64,000 nucleotides of DNA, taken from NCBI GenBank assembly GCA_903893945.1, contig CAITOF010000107.1:21822-85821 (forward strand). Reading direction: 5' to 3'. The notes beneath the pieces were generated by a model that saw only the letters and a list, made by a program, of their open reading frames with translations, had not been told where the DNA came from and did no database searches. This stretch comes from an uncultured Oxalobacteraceae bacterium. GTDB taxonomy: Bacteria > Pseudomonadota > Gammaproteobacteria > Burkholderiales > Burkholderiaceae_D. Shown here in pieces: positions 47,690-57,345 of the stretch. The translations under genes and the position numbers were made by a program. Within the stretch, counting starts at the first letter, position 1. Every line of letters starts with the position of its first letter.

Positions 47690-48961
47690 TCAAATTCGAT
47701 CATTGTTGAACACGGTCGGGCTATGACGGCCATACATCAGCAGCCCTGTCAGGCAGACCAAAAAATAGAGAAAATTGGACAACGCATAGGCAGCAAATAC
47801 ATTGGTCACATCGCCAGTCTGGATAAACCCGATTGAAATCCCGAAATACAGCCCGGTCTGGATTATTTCGCCCAAAATATACAGGGTGGAATTGGCTTTC
47901 GCAACAATTAAAAAACCGATCACGTACGAAGCTATCTTGAAAAAATCACCTATCAGCTGGTACTGCACGAACGATGTCGGAATAATGAATTTATCGGAAA
48001 AAACAATAATAAAAACGTAATGCCGAAAAACAAAGACGGCTACCGCAATGACGAAAAATGCACTTCCTGTGCTCACCAGGTATTTAACCGCATATTGAAA
48101 ACTCCTGGTCCGATCAGTCAGCCCTGACAGGATGGGCAAATAATAGGCGCCCAAGAACATCGTAAAGAAACCCACATAGACTGACGATAGCCGCATCAAC
48201 CCCTGCCACAAACCCGTTTCCTGCCAGCCAAAATGCTGTGCAATACTGTTTCTGATGACGATTTCCGCAACGGGCAGGGTGGCCAGTGATACGATCTGCA
48301 TAACGCTGAAGCGGGAGATTTTTGCAAATTCGGATTTATCCAGAACCAACCGGATTTTTTTCAGGTACCCCAGCCGGTAAATCTCAAACAGCGCCGGTGG
48401 CAACAGACTGGCATTGATTATGGCAAGGCCGGCAACGGCGCCCGAAAATCCATACTGATAAAGCAGCAGGCATGCGATCGGAAGGCTGAATAACGATCCG
48501 ATAATGCTTATTCTTGCAAATTTTCGAGTCTCGGTCAGTCCATTGATAATGCCATTACAGAAGGTCACCAGCCCATAGGCAAACTGGATAATTCCCAGAA
48601 ATACGATATGACTGCTGTAATGGCCATTATCGAACAGGAAGACGGAGATATTCTCTGAAAATAACGTCATCACTACACAGAGGACTGACGAAAAAATGAG
48701 CGAATAAAGTGCTGCGTTGGAGAGAAATGCAAACAGGGTGTCCGGTCTGCTCCTGTACTCGGCGACATACTTGACGATGCCATTCAGTATTCCACCACCG
48801 GCCAGGACACTCAGAATGGACACCAGACTCATGAAATGACCAAGACGTCCGAAGCCATCGGTGCCAAGTGTCATGGCAATAAGCTTGATGATGATCAGGC
48901 CACATAACAAACGGACTATCTGCGCAAGCGCCGTGACGCTGGAAGCTTTTAACCAATTCAA
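47690..48961 (-). CDS. Wzx-type lipid-linked oligosaccharide flippase (WzxE-like)
   Basis: 423 residues with about 12 membrane helices. MOP-family opening LKASSVTALAQIVRLLCGLIIIKLIA and GTDGFGRLGHFMSL. The resemblance is closest to WzxE of the enterobacterial common antigen pathway, which also works with Fuc4NAc-containing lipid. It moves the undecaprenyl-linked unit to the periplasmic side. The reading frame begins with TTG at 48961, 10 bp after the wecE stop. No Wzy polymerase is in the window. Confidence 0.88.
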   Translation of the reverse strand: MNWLKASSVTALAQIVRLLCGLIIIKLIAMTLGTDGFGRLGHFMSLVSILSVLAGGGILNGIVKYVAEYRSRPDTLFAFLSNAALYSLIFSSVLCVVMTLFSENISVFLFDNGHYSSHIVFLGIIQFAYGLVTFCNGIINGLTETRKFARISIIGSLFSLPIACLLLYQYGFSGAVAGLAIINASLLPPALFEIYRLGYLKKIRLVLDKSEFAKISRFSVMQIVSLATLPVAEIVIRNSIAQHFGWQETGLWQGLMRLSSVYVGFFTMFLGAYYLPILSGLTDRTRSFQYAVKYLVSTGSAFFVIAVAVFVFRHYVFIIVFSDKFIIPTSFVQYQLIGDFFKIASYVIGFLIVAKANSTLYILGEIIQTGLYFGISIGFIQTGDVTNVFAAYALSNFLYFLVCLTGLLMYGRHSPTVFNNDRI

Positions 48962-48971
48962 TTTATTCTCA

Positions 48972-50099
48972 TTAACTTTTCAGGACAGAAATCACCGTGC
49001 GTGAAATTTCGTCAATCTGCTCATTGGTCAGTTCAGGAAAAAACGGCAGCCGGATCAGACAATCGGTAAAACGATCGCAATGGGCCAATATTCGTCCATC
49101 ATGCCTGTTTGCATAGTAAGGGCTTTCATGCAGGGATTGATAGTGAAAGACCGCCATGATGTTCTGTGCTTTCAACGCCGCCAGCAGCGTCGATCGCTGC
49201 TGCAGGTCTGAACAGGTAAAGTAAAACATGTGCGCATTGTTGGTGGCATACGCAGGTATCACCGGCAGTTGCACCCGATGCTGTAATGCGGCACCGTTGA
49301 AATGGGTCCAATACCGTTGCCATACCCGAATTCGTTCACTCTGGATGTGGTCGATGCTTTCAAGCTGTGCGAGGAGAAAGCCCGCCAGTAAATCGGACGG
49401 CAAAAAGGAGGAGCCGATGTCCGTCCAGCCGTATTTATCCACTTCGCCCCTGAAAAATGACGATCTGTTGGTCCCCTTTTCGCGAATAATTTCAGCTCGC
49501 CTGATCAATTTTTCGTCATTGATGGCGAGCAGTCCGCCTTCACCGCACTGGACGTTTTTGGTTTCATGGAAGGAGAACGTGCTCAATGCCCCGAATGATC
49601 CCAGGGGACGGCCATTATGAAATGATTCAATCGCCTGTGCCGCATCCTCGACCACTGGAATATTATGGTGCGTTGATAATGCCATGATCCGGTCCATGTC
49701 ACATGCAACACCGGCATAATGGACAATCACGATGGCTTTGGTACGAGGTGTAATCAGCGCGGCAATCTGCTCCGGATCAACATTCGGGTTGTCGGCCAGA
49801 CTATCGGCAAACCGGATGACTGCACCCCGCAGAACAAAGGCATTTGCCGTCGACACAAAGGTATAGGATGGGACAATAACTTCGTCGCCCGCCTGAATGT
49901 CCAGCAAGATCGCACACATTTCCAGTGCATCGGTACAGGAGGTCGTCAATAATGTTTTTTTAAATCCATACCGCTCTTCAAACCATAGCTGACATTTTTT
50001 TGTAAATTCGCCGTCGCCGGAAAATTTTCGATTGTCCAGCACTCTGGCGATATGACCTTGCTCACGTCCAGTCAGATAGGGTTTATTAAAAGGAATCAT
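48972..50099 (-). CDS. wecE: dTDP-4-amino-4,6-dideoxygalactose transaminase (WecE/RffA)
   Basis: 375 residues. PLP-dependent sugar aminotransferase of the DegT/DnrJ/EryC1 family. Opening MIPFNKPYLTG, then LLTTSCTDALEMCAILLDI, PSYTFVSTANAFVLRG, EDAAQAI, the PLP lysine in FHETKNVQCGEGG, and IREKGTNRSSFFRG, which follow E. coli WecE closely. It converts dTDP-4-keto-6-deoxyglucose to dTDP-Fuc4N. It starts at the ATG at 50099 overlapping the wecD stop by ATGA. Confidence 0.93.
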   Translation of the reverse strand: MIPFNKPYLTGREQGHIARVLDNRKFSGDGEFTKKCQLWFEERYGFKKTLLTTSCTDALEMCAILLDIQAGDEVIVPSYTFVSTANAFVLRGAVIRFADSLADNPNVDPEQIAALITPRTKAIVIVHYAGVACDMDRIMALSTHHNIPVVEDAAQAIESFHNGRPLGSFGALSTFSFHETKNVQCGEGGLLAINDEKLIRRAEIIREKGTNRSSFFRGEVDKYGWTDIGSSFLPSDLLAGFLLAQLESIDHIQSERIRVWQRYWTHFNGAALQHRVQLPVIPAYATNNAHMFYFTCSDLQQRSTLLAALKAQNIMAVFHYQSLHESPYYANRHDGRILAHCDRFTDCLIRLPFFPELTNEQIDEISRTVISVLKS

Positions 50100-50824
50100 T
50101 GATTGAACCACTTATGAAATGTGTAAAAGCTGCCAGAGGGTTCGAAACCCTGACGACACCAGATTCTCTGGACGCCGGTATTGGTGACCTGGGTTGACAC
50201 GGTCAGTTGCGCCAGATTCTGATCAATCGCCCATTGCTTCGCAAGATTGACCAGATAAAAATAAAGGCCCCTGTTCTGAAAATCCGGGTGTATGCCGTTT
50301 AAGACTATGTCGCCTGAACTGTCGTTTTTTTTCTTGACGGTTAAAAAACCGACTGGCATCGATTCATGCGTAACAAAAAAGACGGCATCGGCCAGGTTTT
50401 TATCGGTACATGAACTCGCCATCCACGACGAGTAAACCAGATCGCAGTCCGCCTGCTCAAGCCTGGCATCAGCATGATAATGGCCACCATAGCCTTTGAA
50501 AATCTGGGCAGCCAACCGGTCGGCCACCTCTGCGTCGCCGGCCCCTCCCACTCTCCATTCGAATCCGGCAGGAAGTGGCCGGGCGGTGACTTTAATGGCA
50601 GCATTGACATAACAAACCAGCGTATCAGTCAGAATGAAACCCTTTTTTTCCATGTCCTGCGCCAAATGAATGTTTGCAGTCGGGCTGCGAGCAATCAGAA
50701 ATTCCACCTTTTTTTCTGCGCACCAGGTCAACACGTCCGCTAACGATTCGTCGCCTTCAAACGATATTTTTGCGGTGACCACACCAAATCGCTTTTTATC
50801 CAGTTCGGACAAGGAAATATTCAT
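50096..50824 (-). CDS. wecD: GNAT acetyltransferase, WecD/RffC-like (Fuc4N N-acetyltransferase)
   Basis: 242 residues. A poorly conserved N-terminal domain (about 1-95) and a C-terminal GNAT domain (about 100-240). The segment GGHYHADARLEQADCDLVYSSW resembles WecD, and the acetyl-CoA loop is NGIHPDFQNRGLYFYLV. WecD acetylates dTDP-Fuc4N to dTDP-Fuc4NAc. Coupling to wecE by a four-base overlap supports this role. First gene of the polysaccharide run; the ribosome-binding site is weak. Confidence 0.85.
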   Translation of the reverse strand: MNISLSELDKKRFGVVTAKISFEGDESLADVLTWCAEKKVEFLIARSPTANIHLAQDMEKKGFILTDTLVCYVNAAIKVTARPLPAGFEWRVGGAGDAEVADRLAAQIFKGYGGHYHADARLEQADCDLVYSSWMASSCTDKNLADAVFFVTHESMPVGFLTVKKKNDSSGDIVLNGIHPDFQNRGLYFYLVNLAKQWAIDQNLAQLTVSTQVTNTGVQRIWCRQGFEPSGSFYTFHKWFNQ

Positions 50825-51136
50825 CTTAAAATCATTTTTCAGTTAAACCAGGCACCGATCGTCTGTTCGCGGACAAGACCTAGCATTTTATATGTATTTT
50901 TCCAAGCCAAGACTGTTTTTATGGACAAATCAGGCAGGCAGAACGCGATTCACGCAAATCAACCGGGAAACAGGGAAAAACCTTGCAGTCTGGCTTTTGA
51001 ACAGGGTTGTGAACGTACCCTGAACTGCCGGAGTCTCCGGGGTTCAGCGTAGTCGGGAATGACGTCATGAGCTTTTAATACCGCTGCCAGTTGTGCGGCC
51101 AGTACCGCATGGAAAGTTGGGCTAGACTGACCTGAA
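50825..51136. other. Gene-free region with an imperfect 28-bp inverted repeat
   Basis: 312 bp between the HDOD gene stop and the wecD start. At 51020-51047 an imperfect palindrome, CTGAAC-TG-CCGGAG-T-CTCCGG-G-GTTCAG, could fold into a strong stem. It has no T run, so it is not a classical terminator. The rest should contain the wecD promoter, which I cannot place. No gene seen. Confidence 0.55.
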
Positions 51137-51964
51137 CTAGCTGATCAGACTTTCCAATCCCTCGCCAAGCTCATCAATGCCGGGCATGGTTGTCAGCACC
51201 GTTTCAGCCGTCAACCCGAGCTTGGCAGCCACATCAGCAGGGAATGTCGCCTGCAGTTCGTCGGGACTCAAATTCCGTTCAAAGGCCCTCGCCCGCCAGG
51301 CGGCTATATGAATAATGCCCGCCATGGCATCGACTTTCTCCTGCTCCAAGGGGTGAGGAAAGGCCCGAATGGCGGTGGCAAATTCGATGGGAAATTTCCA
51401 TCGCACGGCCAGTTCGGCACCGACATCGGCAAAATTATAGCCAAAGGTATTTGCTTCAACATCGAATCGCCGCGCATCCAGCGGGCCGGCTATCTTGTCT
51501 ATTTCCAGCATTTTTTCGGGCATGGCCGCATGCATCACCAGTTGACCTATACCGTGCATCATCCCTACGGTAAAAGCGAAATCGGAATTGGATTTTTTCT
51601 GTTTGGCGAGCCATTTGGCAATCACGGCGGTATGCAGACTGTATCGCCAGAATTTTTTCAGATCAAAACCGGGCACACTCTTGAATCCACCGGTCAGTCC
51701 GGTGCTCACCACCAGGGTTCGAACGGTCATAAATCCCAGCATCAGCACCGCGTCGTCGACAGTGCCAATGCTGCGTGATACATGGTAATACGACGAGTTT
51801 GCCAATCTTAATATTTTTGCACTTAACACCTGATCCGCTGCCAGCTTCTGTGATATTTCTTCAACCGAAACGCGGTCATTGTTAAAGCTCTCAATGACTT
51901 CCTGCACAATTTTGGGAATAGTGGGTAAAGCATGTTGCTGCAAAAACAATACATCGAAGTTCAT
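51137..51964 (-). CDS. HDOD-domain protein
   Basis: 275 residues, nearly all one HDOD domain (about 8-210): LPTIPKIVQEVIESF, LAADQVLSAKILRLANSSYYH, GTVDDAVLMLGFMTVRTLV and MMHGIGQLVMHAAMPE. HDOD proteins are non-catalytic HD-type scaffolds in signalling and c-di-GMP-linked motility. I place the start at the second ATG (51964), six bases after AAAGGGG; the first ATG directly abuts the site. Stands alone between the polysaccharide cluster and ntrC. Confidence 0.9.
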   Translation of the reverse strand: MNFDVLFLQQHALPTIPKIVQEVIESFNNDRVSVEEISQKLAADQVLSAKILRLANSSYYHVSRSIGTVDDAVLMLGFMTVRTLVVSTGLTGGFKSVPGFDLKKFWRYSLHTAVIAKWLAKQKKSNSDFAFTVGMMHGIGQLVMHAAMPEKMLEIDKIAGPLDARRFDVEANTFGYNFADVGAELAVRWKFPIEFATAIRAFPHPLEQEKVDAMAGIIHIAAWRARAFERNLSPDELQATFPADVAAKLGLTAETVLTTMPGIDELGEGLESLIS

Positions 51965-52217
51965 GTCCATCCCCTTTAATTATCATCAATTCATCCACTC
52001 GGCCCGTTCAGCACAATTTAACCGGTTTTTCAGGCAGTTTGCGAGAATTAATCTGTTATTTATTAACAAAAATTGCGAGCGCATCGGCTACACAACTAAG
52101 TTTTAGGACAATTTCATTACTATTGCAACAATCTGAATTAAGTATTTTCGTGCTTTTTGCTCCGGCTCAAACAAACCCAGGCTCGGCCACGCGGCCACTT
52201 CAAGCCGGATGTTTCCG

Positions 52218-53681
52218 TTATTCTTTGTACAATATCTCCAGCTCGGACAATTTTCGGGTGATGGTATTTCGGCCTATACCGAGACGAATTGCCGCTTCAT
52301 TCTTTTTACCGTGAGTGAATTTCAGCGCCGTTTTAATTAATATGGATTCAAACTGTCTGACCAGATTATCCATGACATGCGGCTGGTTTGATTCCAGTAA
52401 CGTCGAGGTTTCCAGCTCCAGCAAAGTTTGCCATTTCGAGACATCCGTGACTGCCGGGTGCGCCTGATTCGGGGGCACTGGTTTTGCTGCGGTTAAATCC
52501 GCATCCGGGATGCTGTCAGGCTTTGTCGCCGAATTTAGCAGTTCGGGCGGCAAATCCTTGATTTCCACCGTCACTCCGGGCGCCATCACGTTAATCCAGT
52601 TGCACAGGTTTTCCAACTGGCGTACATTCCCGGGCAGGTTCAACTGGCTTAACACCTGCATGGCCGATTCACTCAGGCGCTTGCTTTCGACGCCAAGCTG
52701 TTGCGCACTCTGATTCAGAAAATGACGGGTCAGGATAGGTATATCTTCACGACGCTCACGCAGACTCGGAATACGCAATCGTATAACGTTGAGTCGATGA
52801 TACAGATCCTCCCTGAACAAGCCATCTGCGACACGCTGCTCCAGATTCTGGTGCGTCGCGGCAATGACCCGCACATTCGATTTGATCGGTTGATGTCCGC
52901 CTACGCGATAAAAATGGCCGTCCGACAGCACGCGCAACAAGCGGGTCTGCAAATCGAACGGCATATCGCCAATTTCATCCAGGAACAGCGTGCCGCCCTC
53001 AGCCTGCTCAAAACGTCCGCGCCGCGAAGTTTGCGCCCCGGTAAATGCGCCCCGTTCGTGGCCGAACAATTCTGACTCGAGCAGATCCTTGGGGATCGCC
53101 GCCGTATTTAATGAAATCATCGGCTGGGACGAGCGTGGACTATGCTTATGCAATGCACGCGCCACCAGTTCCTTGCCCGTTCCGGATTCGCCGGTAATCA
53201 GCACGGTTACACTGGACTGCGCCAGACGACCTATCGCGCGAAATACTTCCTGCATAGCCGGTGCCTGGCCCAGAATTTCCGGCGTTTCAGTCGATATCTG
53301 TTCACTGCTGACCTCGCGCAGACTTTCTTCCAGCGCGCGCCGTATCAGTTCTACCGCTTTATCCAGATCAAACGGCTTGGCCAGATAATCAAATGCCCCG
53401 CCCTGAAAAGCGGACACGGCCGAATCCAGATCGGAGTATGCCGTCATGATGATGACCGGAAGTCCCGGGTGGCTTTCCTTGATTTTCTGCAGTAGCGCCA
53501 ATCCGGACGTGCCGTGCATTCTGATATCGGATACCAGCACCTGGGGTACGTCATGCGCCAGGGCGGCCAGCACTTCCCTGGCATTACTGAAGCTGCGTGT
53601 TTCCAGATTCTGGCGTGCCAACGCTTTTTCCAGAACCCAGCGTATCGACTCATCATCATCCACTAACCAGATTGGTTTCAT
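52218..53681 (-). CDS. ntrC: Nitrogen regulation response regulator NtrC (sigma54 activator)
   Basis: 487 residues. Receiver domain (1-120, phospho-acceptor D52 in LVSDIRMHGTSG); AAA+ domain with Walker A GESGTGKELVARAL, the sigma54-contacting GAFTGA and FLDEIGDMPFD; C-terminal Fis-type helix-turn-helix (NEAAIRLGIGRNTITRKLSEL). Phosphorylated by NtrB under nitrogen limitation, it activates sigma54 promoters. Two matching NtrC sites lie before glnA at 57148-57195. It is 20 bp downstream of ntrB. Confidence 0.96.
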   Translation of the reverse strand: MKPIWLVDDDESIRWVLEKALARQNLETRSFSNAREVLAALAHDVPQVLVSDIRMHGTSGLALLQKIKESHPGLPVIIMTAYSDLDSAVSAFQGGAFDYLAKPFDLDKAVELIRRALEESLREVSSEQISTETPEILGQAPAMQEVFRAIGRLAQSSVTVLITGESGTGKELVARALHKHSPRSSQPMISLNTAAIPKDLLESELFGHERGAFTGAQTSRRGRFEQAEGGTLFLDEIGDMPFDLQTRLLRVLSDGHFYRVGGHQPIKSNVRVIAATHQNLEQRVADGLFREDLYHRLNVIRLRIPSLRERREDIPILTRHFLNQSAQQLGVESKRLSESAMQVLSQLNLPGNVRQLENLCNWINVMAPGVTVEIKDLPPELLNSATKPDSIPDADLTAAKPVPPNQAHPAVTDVSKWQTLLELETSTLLESNQPHVMDNLVRQFESILIKTALKFTHGKKNEAAIRLGIGRNTITRKLSELEILYKE

Positions 53682-53701
53682 AGTTTCTATCTCTTCATTT
53701 T

Positions 53702-54769
53702 CTAAGGGAGTGGAATCAGCACTCTGAAATCGGTATAACCGGGGCGACTTTCACACTCAATCACACCCAGATGCTGCTGAATGAATGTCTGTGCCAACGT
53801 TAGTCCCAATCCGCTCCCGCCTTCACGCCCGGAAACCAGCGGGAAAAAAATTCGATCGACCATGTCGGCAGAAATCCCCGGCCCATTGTCAATGATATGC
53901 AATTCTAATGCCAGCTTGTATCTGATTTTGGCGATGGTCACCTGACGGACAATGCGGGTCTTGAATATCATTTCCGCGTCGCCCCGTTCGATTCGTTCTG
54001 ACAAGGCCTGTGCCGCATTATGGGCAATGTTCAGCACACTCTGGATGAGTTGCTCCAGATCACCCCGAAAATCAGGAATCGACAGGTCAAAATCGCGCTG
54101 GATGGTAAGCCCGTGAGAAAACTCAGCCATAATCAGGCTGCGCACGCGTTCACAGACTTCATGAATATTGACGTCACCGACTATGTGCGGAATACGGTGC
54201 GGCGCCAGCAGCCGGTCTACCAGAGTCTGCAAACGGTCCGCTTCTTTGATGATGACCTGGGTATATTCACGCAGCTCTTTAGCATCCCGCTCGGGTAATT
54301 CCAGCTCGAGTAACTGCGCCGCGCCCCGAATTCCGCCCAGTGGATTCTTGATTTCATGGGCCAGATTCCGTATAAGTTCCTTATTTTCCTGGCTATGGTC
54401 CAATATGCGCTCTTCCCGGTCCTGTTTGATCTGCTGGACATTTTCACTGAATTCAATCAGCACCGGGATCTGCGGGTTATCCAGTACAGTAAAGCTCATC
54501 TGCACCTGGAGCGGCTCCAGACCGACGCGCTCCAGTATGAGGTCCTGGCGCTTGTCGGAAAATTGCGACTCAAGCGCCTGGTCAAAAAGCTTCTGCAATT
54601 CCTGCCCGTTCAAAAACAACTCGGACAACCGCTGACCGGCCAGCGATTTGATGGACGCCTTCAATATTTCCTGGGCAGCCGCATTGGCGTACTGAATACG
54701 CCCATTCGCATCCAGTACCACCACGCTTGACGTCAATAAATCGAGGCCCGCTAACGTTTCACTCAGCAT
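53702..54769 (-). CDS. ntrB: Nitrogen regulation sensor kinase NtrB
   Basis: 355 residues, cytoplasmic. An N-terminal PAS domain (about 10-120, VVLDANGRIQYANAAAQEIL), a DHp helix with the phosphorylated His in IRNLAHEIKNPLGGIRGAAQLLE, and HATPase boxes (VLNIAHNAAQAL; IIDNGPGI; GREGGSGLGLTLAQ). No membrane helix, as for NtrB/GlnL. It phosphorylates or dephosphorylates NtrC under PII control. Lies between the DUF4124 gene and ntrC. Confidence 0.95.
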   Translation of the reverse strand: MLSETLAGLDLLTSSVVVLDANGRIQYANAAAQEILKASIKSLAGQRLSELFLNGQELQKLFDQALESQFSDKRQDLILERVGLEPLQVQMSFTVLDNPQIPVLIEFSENVQQIKQDREERILDHSQENKELIRNLAHEIKNPLGGIRGAAQLLELELPERDAKELREYTQVIIKEADRLQTLVDRLLAPHRIPHIVGDVNIHEVCERVRSLIMAEFSHGLTIQRDFDLSIPDFRGDLEQLIQSVLNIAHNAAQALSERIERGDAEMIFKTRIVRQVTIAKIRYKLALELHIIDNGPGISADMVDRIFFPLVSGREGGSGLGLTLAQTFIQQHLGVIECESRPGYTDFRVLIPLP

Positions 54770-54786
54770 TTCTGATCACCACCATT

Positions 54787-54810
54787 AAAAAAGGCCGCCG
54801 TAGCAGCCTT
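54787..54810 (-). terminator. Rho-independent terminator between the DUF4124 gene and ntrB
   Basis: Minus-strand stem AAGGCTGC/GCGGCCTT with loop TACG and one G-T pair, followed by six T. It lies between the DUF4124 stop and the ntrB start, so ntrBC probably has its own promoter or depends on read-through. Confidence 0.75.
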
Positions 54811-54851
54811 GCTTCGCTTAACGTAAACCGGCAATGGGCTCAGTGTCAATC

Positions 54852-55310
54852 TTAGTTCAGACCATTAAGTTCACGCTGCAATGCGTCGACGTTCTGTTGG
54901 GTTCGGGTCAATTCGTCCTTCAACGATTGCGTGCGATCCTGATATTTGGCGTAATTACGTTCATTGCCGTTACGATCCGGTTCTCCGTTATTGTACTGGG
55001 TCGTCAAATCCGACAGTTTCTGCTGTTCGGACCTTAATTCATCCGCCAATATCTGCTTGCGCTCTGCATCTCGTTTTTTCTGAGTTGCCTCATCCACTTT
55101 CGGAAAATCACTTGGCGCCTTAGCAGATCGTTTGGGCGCCGGAAATGTCGTCAGCGTAGGCAGATCGACTTTCTTGCACCCCTTACCTTCACCGACCATG
55201 TTGGTGAATGTTTTAACGCCATTGGCGTCGGTACAAACGTAGGTATCAGCATCCGCCCACGCCAGATTGGCGCCGAATGCCGTAATGACTAAAAACAGAA
55301 ATTGTTTCAT
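54852..55310 (-). CDS. DUF4124-containing periplasmic protein
   Basis: 152 residues. Signal peptide (about 1-19, LFLVITAFGANLAWA), then a small DUF4124 domain (DTYVCTDANGVKTFTNMVGEGKGCKKVDL, about 22-50, with two Cys that could form a disulfide), then a Lys/Pro linker and a coiled-coil C-terminus (about 75-150). Function unknown. It is inserted between glnA and ntrB and closed by a terminator. A link to nitrogen control is suggested only by position. Confidence 0.88.
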   Translation of the reverse strand: MKQFLFLVITAFGANLAWADADTYVCTDANGVKTFTNMVGEGKGCKKVDLPTLTTFPAPKRSAKAPSDFPKVDEATQKKRDAERKQILADELRSEQQKLSDLTTQYNNGEPDRNGNERNYAKYQDRTQSLKDELTRTQQNVDALQRELNGLN

Positions 55311-55536
55311 GGTTATGCTTTTTTGGTTAACACGGCGTCGTCAGGACTTGTACATATTGCCCCAGTCAGGTCGCACTGTCCGTATCCCAGTACGGCAAGA
55401 CAGGGCACCATCGCCGGAACGATGTTGAGTAAGTCTCGTTAGTGTAAAACAAGTAGTAAAACATTACCAATAGTAAACTGACAAAGCGAGGCAAGCCCCG
55501 CTTTGAGTACCGCCATTTAATGATCAAAATGCCAAG

Positions 55537-56952
55537 TTACTGTGAATAATACATATCGAATTCAACAGGGTGAGTGGTCATGTTCAGGCGCTCCACTTCC
55601 TTTTTCTTCAATTCAATATAAGCATCAATCATCGTGTCACTGAACACACCGCCCCGGGTTAAAAACTCACGGTCTTTGTCGAGATAGCTCAGCGCCTGCT
55701 CAAGAGATTCACATACCGTTGGAATCAGCGCATCCTCTTCCGGCGGCAAATGGTACAAGTCTTTGGAGGCAGCTTCGCCCGGATGGATCTTGTTCTGCAC
55801 GCCATCCAGACCTGCCATCAACAGGGCCGCGAAACACAGATAGGGATTTGCCAGTGGATCCGGGAAACGTGCTTCAACACGGCGTCCCTTGGGATTAGCG
55901 ACATACGGAATACGGATCGAGGCTGACCGGTTGCGCGCCGAATAAGCCAGTTTCACGGGCGCTTCAAAGCCCGGCACCAGACGCTTATAGGAATTGGTAC
56001 CAGGATTGGTAATCGCATTCAGTGCACGCGCATGTTTGATGATACCGCCAATATAATACAGCGCAAATTCAGACAGACCCGCATAACCATCACCGGCAAA
56101 CAGGTTTTTTCCGTCTTTCCATACTGACTGATGCACATGCATACCGGAGCCGTTATCGCCTACGATGGGTTTGGGCATGAAGGTCGCTGTTTTGCCATAG
56201 GTGTGCGCAACATTCCAGACGACATATTTCAGGTTCTGGGTCCAGTCTGCACGTTCCACCAGCGTGGAAAATTTGGTACCGATCTCGTTCTGACCCGCAC
56301 CTGCCACTTCATGGTGATGCACTTCCACCGGTATGCCCAGACTCTCGAGAATCAGACACATTTCAGAACGCATGTCCTGAAAGCTGTCGACGGGTGGGAC
56401 AGGAAAATAACCACCCTTGACACTGGGGCGATGACCCGAATTTCCACCTTCGGATTTTGCATCGGTTGACCATGAAGCTTCATCCGAATCAATTTTCACG
56501 AAGCATCCGGACATATCCACTTTCCAGCGCACACTGTCAAAAATAAAAAATTCAGGTTCCGGGCCAAAATAAGCCGTGTCGCCCAGACCCGACGATTTCA
56601 GGTACGCTTCTGCGCGCTTTGCGATCGAACGTGGATCGCGGTCATAACCTTTTCCATCGGACGGTTCAATCACGTCACATTGCATGAACAATGTCGTCTC
56701 TTCCATGAATGGATCAATATTGGCGGTATTCGGATCCGGCATCAGCAGCATATCCGATGCTTCAATGCCTTTCCAACCCGCGATTGACGAGCCATCAAAC
56801 GCGTGACCCGATTCAAATTTGTCAATGTCAAACTGGGAAACCGGCACGGTGACATGCTGTTCTTTGCCCCGGGTATCGGCGAACCGGAAGTCCACAAACT
56901 TGACTTCATTATCTTTAGCCATTTTCAATACTTCTGCCGCAGTCATTGCCAT
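55537..56952 (-). CDS. glnA: Glutamine synthetase, type I
   Basis: 471 residues. ATP-dependent synthesis of glutamine from glutamate and ammonia, dodecameric and cytoplasmic. [48 protein letters not shown] and the adenylylation Tyr400 in DLYHLPPEE, so it is the adenylylatable GSI-beta form. The start has AAGGAG upstream. It is under a sigma54 promoter and two NtrC sites (57052-57195), matching the nearby ntrBC. Confidence 0.97.
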   Translation of the reverse strand: MAMTAAEVLKMAKDNEVKFVDFRFADTRGKEQHVTVPVSQFDIDKFESGHAFDGSSIAGWKGIEASDMLLMPDPNTANIDPFMEETTLFMQCDVIEPSDGKGYDRDPRSIAKRAEAYLKSSGLGDTAYFGPEPEFFIFDSVRWKVDMSGCFVKIDSDEASWSTDAKSEGGNSGHRPSVKGGYFPVPPVDSFQDMRSEMCLILESLGIPVEVHHHEVAGAGQNEIGTKFSTLVERADWTQNLKYVVWNVAHTYGKTATFMPKPIVGDNGSGMHVHQSVWKDGKNLFAGDGYAGLSEFALYYIGGIIKHARALNAITNPGTNSYKRLVPGFEAPVKLAYSARNRSASIRIPYVANPKGRRVEARFPDPLANPYLCFAALLMAGLDGVQNKIHPGEAASKDLYHLPPEEDALIPTVCESLEQALSYLDKDREFLTRGGVFSDTMIDAYIELKKKEVERLNMTTHPVEFDMYYSQ

Positions 56953-57051
56953 TCGAAACTCCTTAAAAAAACTTGATAAATTTATTATGAATCAATCTCG
57001 GCAGGTCGTTAATAACCCTGTTGATACGATTCTTTCAGCCCACAGACAGTA

Positions 57052-57067
57052 TGCACTTTTCATGCCA
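57052..57067 (-). promoter_or_regulatory. Sigma54 (RpoN) promoter of glnA
   Basis: Minus strand TGGCATGAAAAGTGCA against the consensus TGGCACG-N4-TTGCW: the GG and GC at -24/-12 are in place with exact spacing and only two positions differ. It lies about 100 bp upstream of the glnA ATG. Predicted start point near 57040. Confidence 0.8.
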
Positions 57068-57147
57068 TCTTTAGAAAAGTAAATCAGAAATAAACAGGAA
57101 TATCCAGTCCGGGAATCAGGATAGCTTTGTGTCATTTAAACGGACCC

Positions 57148-57195
57148 TGCACCAGCATGGAGCCCCATACAAGAGCCACGCACCTGTCTGGTGCA
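57148..57195. promoter_or_regulatory. Two tandem NtrC-binding sites upstream of glnA
   Basis: Site 1, TGCACCA-GCA-TGGAGCC (57148-57164); site 2, CGCACCT-GTC-TGGTGCA (57179-57195). Each compares with TGCACYA-N3-TGGTGCA, with two or so mismatches confined to one half. Centres are 31 bp apart and lie about 116 and 147 bp upstream of the predicted sigma54 start. E. coli glnA has paired sites at about -108 and -140. Confidence 0.8.
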
Positions 57196-57345
57196 TGAGC
57201 GCACAAAAACATTTTACAACTGCTTTGAACACTTTCTAACTTTAAACAACAGTAATCCACCGAATTTCAGCAAATATCCAAAAGTTATTTGAATTATAAT
57301 ATAACCTGTGCGCTAATGATATTTCTGCGACTATGATTCTAATCC

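Larger units (their letters stand above)
56953..57345. other. Divergent regulatory region between glnA and gtrB-like gene
   Basis: 393 bp without a gene. It carries the sigma54 promoter and NtrC sites of glnA. A perfect TATAAT at 57295-57300 (plus strand) could be the -10 element of the glycosyltransferase gene at 57346, but no good -35 matches it. Confidence 0.7.

Noticed and set aside
55483..55504. Hairpin AAAGCGAGGC/GCCCCGCTTT downstream of glnA as a terminator
   Set aside because: The stem has a mismatch and no T run follows on the glnA strand; possible RNA stem but not a supported terminator.
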